This document shows, one piece after another, positions 59,301 to 64,000 of a DNA stretch of 64,000 nt (position 1 is the stretch's first letter; each line of letters starts with the position of its first letter). The translations under genes and the position numbers were made by a program. The notes under the pieces are model-generated. The model searched no databases and had not been told where the DNA came from. It saw nothing but the letters and a program-made list of their open reading frames with translations. The DNA is taken from contig CM060065.1 in assembly GCA_030533445.1 (NCBI GenBank), positions 20,988,974 through 21,052,973 of the forward strand, read 5' to 3'. The DNA comes from Cyprinodon diabolis. Taxonomy: Eukaryota > Chordata > Actinopteri > Cyprinodontiformes > Cyprinodontidae.

Positions 59301-62300
59301 TCCTAACCCTCTCTCTCTCTCCCTCTCTCCCTCCCTCCCTCTCTCTCTTTTTTCTTTTGGGTAGCCTATCACACGAATAATAAAAATGGCAACTATTGCG
59401 AAGGTGCTTTTATCAAGAAGAGGGACTTAAACTTATTATAAATCTGTTAAAAAGAGATTTAAATATATCAATTTAAAAATGTCATATAAACTGTAAAAAA
59501 AAAAAGGAATTTAAATTTATTTAAATCCCAGAAATATAACTTTTTTTATTTTTTATTTTTTTGAATCTGAAACTGTTTCATCGACAAACCCGATTTATTT
59601 ATCAGTCTAGACCCGCCAGGAAACCGAGCCAAATGTTTGACCCTTCCGCCGTCTCCCGGTAGGGGCCGCTGTTTCCTCATATCAGCTCGTTTAGCAGCAG
59701 CGCTCTGAAGGTTTTATTTACTTTATCTAACTTTTTAATGACGGCTTTCTGGGAGCCGACGGGATGCAGAAAGAATGTGTCTGCAGGCATGCGTGTAAAC
59801 AGTGAATACTGGCCTGTAAATATGACAGTTTCGGAGGTTTTCAGACAGCACAAAGAGTTACTTCAGTGGGCTGATATGAAAAATGGAGATTAAGAAGGAC
59901 AACAGAAGCAGAGCTGGGTTGGTTAATAAAGATCCTTTACAGTAAAAACCATATCTCAAATGACTCCAGATGGGCATTGCCTTTATTTCTACTGAACTTT
60001 AAGTTATAGTTTCCTTACCTATAGAAGACATATATTGCTGTGTATTTGTAGAAAAGATAATGGACCCTGAGAATACTAATTTATTAACAGCTAGAACAAT
60101 AAAAAAAAAAAAAAAAAAGCTCAGACTGAAAATGTTCTTATCAGTGGGATCTGAAGCTATATTTACCACTGGGTATCTGTTTGTAAGCCACAAAACCTTC
60201 ACGTTCCTACACTTCAGGTATATTACTGTATCAGTATACTGGTTTAAAGAGGCAACATTTTGTCGGTGACTGTCATTTTGTGCAAAACAAACAAACAAAA
60301 AAACACATACTGGTGCTTTACCAGATTTTGCAGATTTCCATCAGCTCTGTGGAGTATATCCTCTTTAGCACAATAATGTTTGAGCTGCTCAGTTGAGTAA
60401 AAGGTGATAAACTCACTTGTTCTTCTGCCTAGCTACCAGTATATAAATTTTCTACAATCTTTATGCTTGCAGGGAAACAGGACAGTTGAGGTCGATTGCT
60501 GTGGGGTACCTTCATAGGAGTGCATAAGTTCATCAAACTGCAATAGAGAGGGAAAAAAAATGGACAGGTACAGAAGGCATAGCTGGATTGACACTTAAAA
60601 CTCATTTAGAGTTAACAATTAAGTGTGCATGTCTTCAGACTGTTGAAAGAAGGTGAATTATCCACTTGGACATGTAAACTCCCCCCAAATAGGACCCCTT
60701 AACTTCTTGCTGCAAGGCATACTAACAAATATTGCGCTGTTGTTCAAAAACAGCAAATGTAGTGATGCATAGGTAAAAATGTAAGTTTGCAATGTTTTAA
60801 ATTACTAAAATTAGTTGAAGCTGTGAGTCAATCTGAAAAGTCTTTAGTCTATTTTTTTAAATATCAGATTTATTGTGATTTTACTGGCAGTAATTTTTAT
60901 CAAAGAACATAAATAGAAAGGAATATGAACTATACCTTTAATATGTTTTTTTTTACTATACACTGCAAAAATGAAAATTACACACACTCCAAGCATGCAT
61001 CTTGAGCTTAGATTTAAACCCTGGTCTTCCCTCATATTTTACTGCAGAAGCCACATCTTCAGTCTTTATACACAGCAGTCGAGTCAGGTGATTCTTTATA
61101 GTGTTTGAACTGTGGGAAAAGTGTTGCATTAACAGGCTGCCATTATTCATTAATCTGCATTTATTCCACTCCCAGAAAGTCACTGTTAGAGGGGTAAATA
61201 AAGTAAAAAGAAAAAGAGAGAACCTCCCTTAAGAAAATACCAATTATCCCTTTGACCATCAATAATCGTCAATCAAACTGTAACCAATACTATGATTAGC
61301 TCTGCAGGAGTTATTTGTGGGGTGTCAAGAAGAGTGATTTTATGTAAAATATAATTCATGATAACATATTAATATATTAAAATATATATATTTTTTTACA
61401 TGTATTGGATTTCATTCAATTTAAAAAGAGATACCAGCCAAAACATTTTGTATTAAAAACAGGAATATGAACTGGAGTTTTGCTAAAGGGCGGACAAAAT
61501 ATAAATTTAACAAACATGCTGATTTTGTTATTATTGGACCTTCCAATGTTTTTATGACCCATGAAACCAATTTTAAGCTAAAAATGTTACAAAGCTTGCA
61601 ACACACACATTATTTTTTGAAATAGCAGCAGAGACCTTGTCCTTCCCTTAACACAAGCAACATTTGATAACACTATGTCACGCTCAATTGACTATGTCAG
61701 CCTTTATTGGCATCAAGGTGACTAAATTGCCTGGAAAGAACAAAGAGTCTGAGTGCAAAACTTTAATCTATCTGCCAAGTTTACAGAGTTTTAAACAGCA
61801 GAAAACTGCAGAAGAAAAAAATAATCTAAAAGGTCTCCAGGGAGGAAAATAAAATATAGATTTTAGACACAGAAACAGACAACCAACTGAATTAATGATC
61901 TTTAGAAAACATAAAAAGCTCCATGTTTTAGCTCCTTATTGAAGCTTTGAGACAACCTTATTAATTGCCAAAATGTATGACTTGTAAGCATATAAACAGA
62001 TCTATTAGCCGGGCAAACAGAAAGACACAAAGAGAGCTAGAGAAAAGGGCAGGTACAGTACATCTGCTGCCGCTGTAGTGAGAATCCTCCACCTGTCCAC
62101 ACTGTTCTGTTAGGCCCTTTGCTCCACCCGCCTGCCCTCTGCCAGACACGCACACATGCATGCACACTGCCATGAAGGGGGGGCAGAAGACAAAGCTGAC
62201 ACCGTCCTGACCCTACCTGTGTCTAAAAAAACAAACAGAACCAGCTTGTAAAGTACACACAGGCAGCTGCTGAGCCCCGACACCAGTCTCACCAGCCTCC

Positions 62301-64000
62301 AAAAGGCTGAACATGAACACTACCTTTATTAGAATAAGTTACTTGCATTCACAATGAGAGAAAATATCTTAAGGTAAAAAAAATGTCTATAGCAAAACGA
62401 CTGCTTACATTCTAAACAAAGATATCAAAACACGGTCACTTTGGGTAAAGCAGAGGTCCAGCATACCTGTTCACAGACGCATGAGTATTACATCTAGCAA
62501 AGTTAAGGTGGGCTGCAAACTTCAGAAAATACAATTTTTGCAGGATTTCTCTGAAATAGTCAAAGCTGAAGGTAAAGGCGGAGAGTAAAGTAAGACACCA
62601 ATTAATATGAATACTTCAAGCATTGTTTTGTTCACATCAAAGAGTTAATGCACATAAAAATATTCTTTATCTTGTCACAGAGACCAGCAAAAAACGCTTA
62701 AACAGCTTTTAGGCTACTGTGTTAGAAATATCCAGACCTTAACACTGTTCATTATACAAGCATTTTTGTGTGTTGGTGTTTATTTGTAGGGGTGTGTGTG
62801 TCGTTCTTCTTAGTCTGTCAGTGGAGAGGGCACGGGTTCTCATTGTGGAGAATACTGAAAAACGGTAGAAGTGTATCCGTGTGGCCTTGACTGACAGAAA
62901 GGTTGGCAATGAGGGCTGCATCCAAAGAAAGGATTCCTGTCAAGGTGACAGCTCTGAGATTGACAGGATGCTATTCTCCATGGGAACAATGTCAGTCAAC
63001 CTGTCAGCCTCTCTGTACAGACAGTCTCTTGCTCCTCTTAATTTGGCCTTTTGTTGTGCGGTCACCAGGTTACCTCCAATGCTCCATGTGGGCAACCTGA
63101 TAAACTGCACAATGAGACACACCGAAGGCAAGAACTCGCCTCGATGAACTCTTTGCAGTGTAATGCTGTGACTGGAAGTCGCTTTGATGGTGTTAATGAC
63201 AAAGGCACCTTTGTCTAGTCTTTGTCTCACTCCTCTATCTCTCTGTCACCTCGCAAACACTTCATCCTCGCCTCTTTTATTGCAAATAAAATCATCTCCT
63301 GGATGGTTGGGCACTTTCTGAGATGCAAGAACTGACTCTGGTCATTGTTCTACAGTGGGGGAAGATGATTTGTCTCTGTGTAAAGAGAAGTTTTCAGCAT
63401 TTCCTCTGCTTGCACATTGTAAATGCTTTCCTATTGCAGCAGTCACAGGCTAGTGTGCCAAAAAGAGATAAGAGCTGATTGAAAAGAATGCTATCCTCAT
63501 TTTATTTCTACGCTTCTCTGTCATCTGCTATCCATTCCTTACTCGCACAAATTCTACACAACAAAGTCTAATGAAGCCACTGTTGACGTCATTGATGTAG
63601 GTGTCATATCTCATATCATTTCATATCATATCTCTAAGTGAACTGTGATTCTGAGAGAAATGGTTCAGATAATTCTTTGCAAATCTCTTGCATCCTGTGC
63701 AGATATGATGTCAGTAACTCAAAATCTATTCTTTATGATATTTCTCTTAATAAGATACTGGTGTCCTACTTTACTGAATGCTGTTTTTTTATATCACTTC
63801 AAAATAAGGAGATAAACAAGAAAGAGATTCTCTGCATTCTGGTAGGATTTAGCAAATTATTGACCGTCCTCTTCCAGCACACCAACTGGAATACTGCTTT
63901 TACAGATTTAACTCGTTGCTGCACTTTGTGTCAAAAGGAGCAGTAAACTCTTGTCTGGTTGTTTCATCTTAACACGGTAGATAAAGTAACATACAAAGGT
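59301..64000. other. Upstream flank, no gene recognised
   Basis: CT-rich tract at 59309-59350, poly(A) at 60102-60118, otherwise AT-rich single-copy-looking DNA. In mammals the next gene is ACSF3, but no exon of it was recognised here. Open frames at 62881-63147 and 63638-63946 resemble nothing known to me. Confidence 0.55.

Noticed and set aside
62881..63230. Overlapping open frames on both strands near the right end
   Set aside because: No recognisable product and no match to ACSF3, the next gene in mammals; left as non-coding.

Overview
The window is nuclear DNA of a teleost fish, probably a percomorph; the species cannot be named from the sequence. The genes are split by GT-AG introns. 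The intergenic DNA is AT-rich and full of fish-type repeats: a tRNA-headed SINE, hAT-like MITEs, L1/Tx1-like and L2-like LINE scraps, and long (CTCA)n and (AG)n microsatellites. There is no bacterial or viral gene system here. I found no CRISPR array, tRNA, rRNA or recognisable ncRNA gene.

Four protein-coding genes can be read exon by exon. They lie in the order known from human 16q24.3: GALNS, TRAPPC2L, PABPN1L, CBFA2T3. (1) galns, minus strand, 5' half only (4 exons, 1356-5263). It encodes a lysosomal sulfatase, and its other exons lie left of base 1. (2) trappc2l, plus strand, complete (5 exons, 5731-8716, 139 aa), a subunit of the TRAPP vesicle-tethering complexes. (3) pabpn1l, minus strand, complete (6 exons, 9161-16731, 263 aa), an embryonic nuclear poly(A)-binding protein. 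(4) cbfa2t3 (MTG16/ETO2), minus strand, ten coding exons (28944-44577, 646 aa from the conserved ATG), a transcriptional co-repressor with NHR1-NHR4 domains. All exon junctions keep frame, and every total is an exact multiple of three for the complete genes.

Layout. galns and trappc2l are head to head with 467 bp between their ATGs; this shared promoter holds a TCACGTGAC box. trappc2l and pabpn1l are tail to tail, with opposing poly(A) signals about 60 bp apart. The pabpn1l upstream region carries a perfect GTCACGTGAC palindrome. Bases 17,000-24,400 are a gene-free, repeat-rich spacer that includes a near-identical 81-bp copy of the pabpn1l start-codon region. Bases 24,400-28,943 look like the 3' UTR and flank of cbfa2t3. 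Bases 44,604-59,300 are best read as its large 5' intron, ending in a CpG-rich block at 58,970-59,300 that may be the promoter. From 59,300 to 64,000 no gene is visible.

The genes do not form a functional pathway; they are a conserved block of neighbours. The most unusual observations are the duplicated pabpn1l start region, a poor splice donor in pabpn1l whose 106-nt intron would bring a stop into the RRM if retained, a possible alternative 5' coding exon of cbfa2t3 at 50541-50724 with a TATA-like box and matching splice phase, the galns uORF that overlaps the main start as ATGA, and the two TCACGTGAC sites. I see no convincing undescribed biological system.
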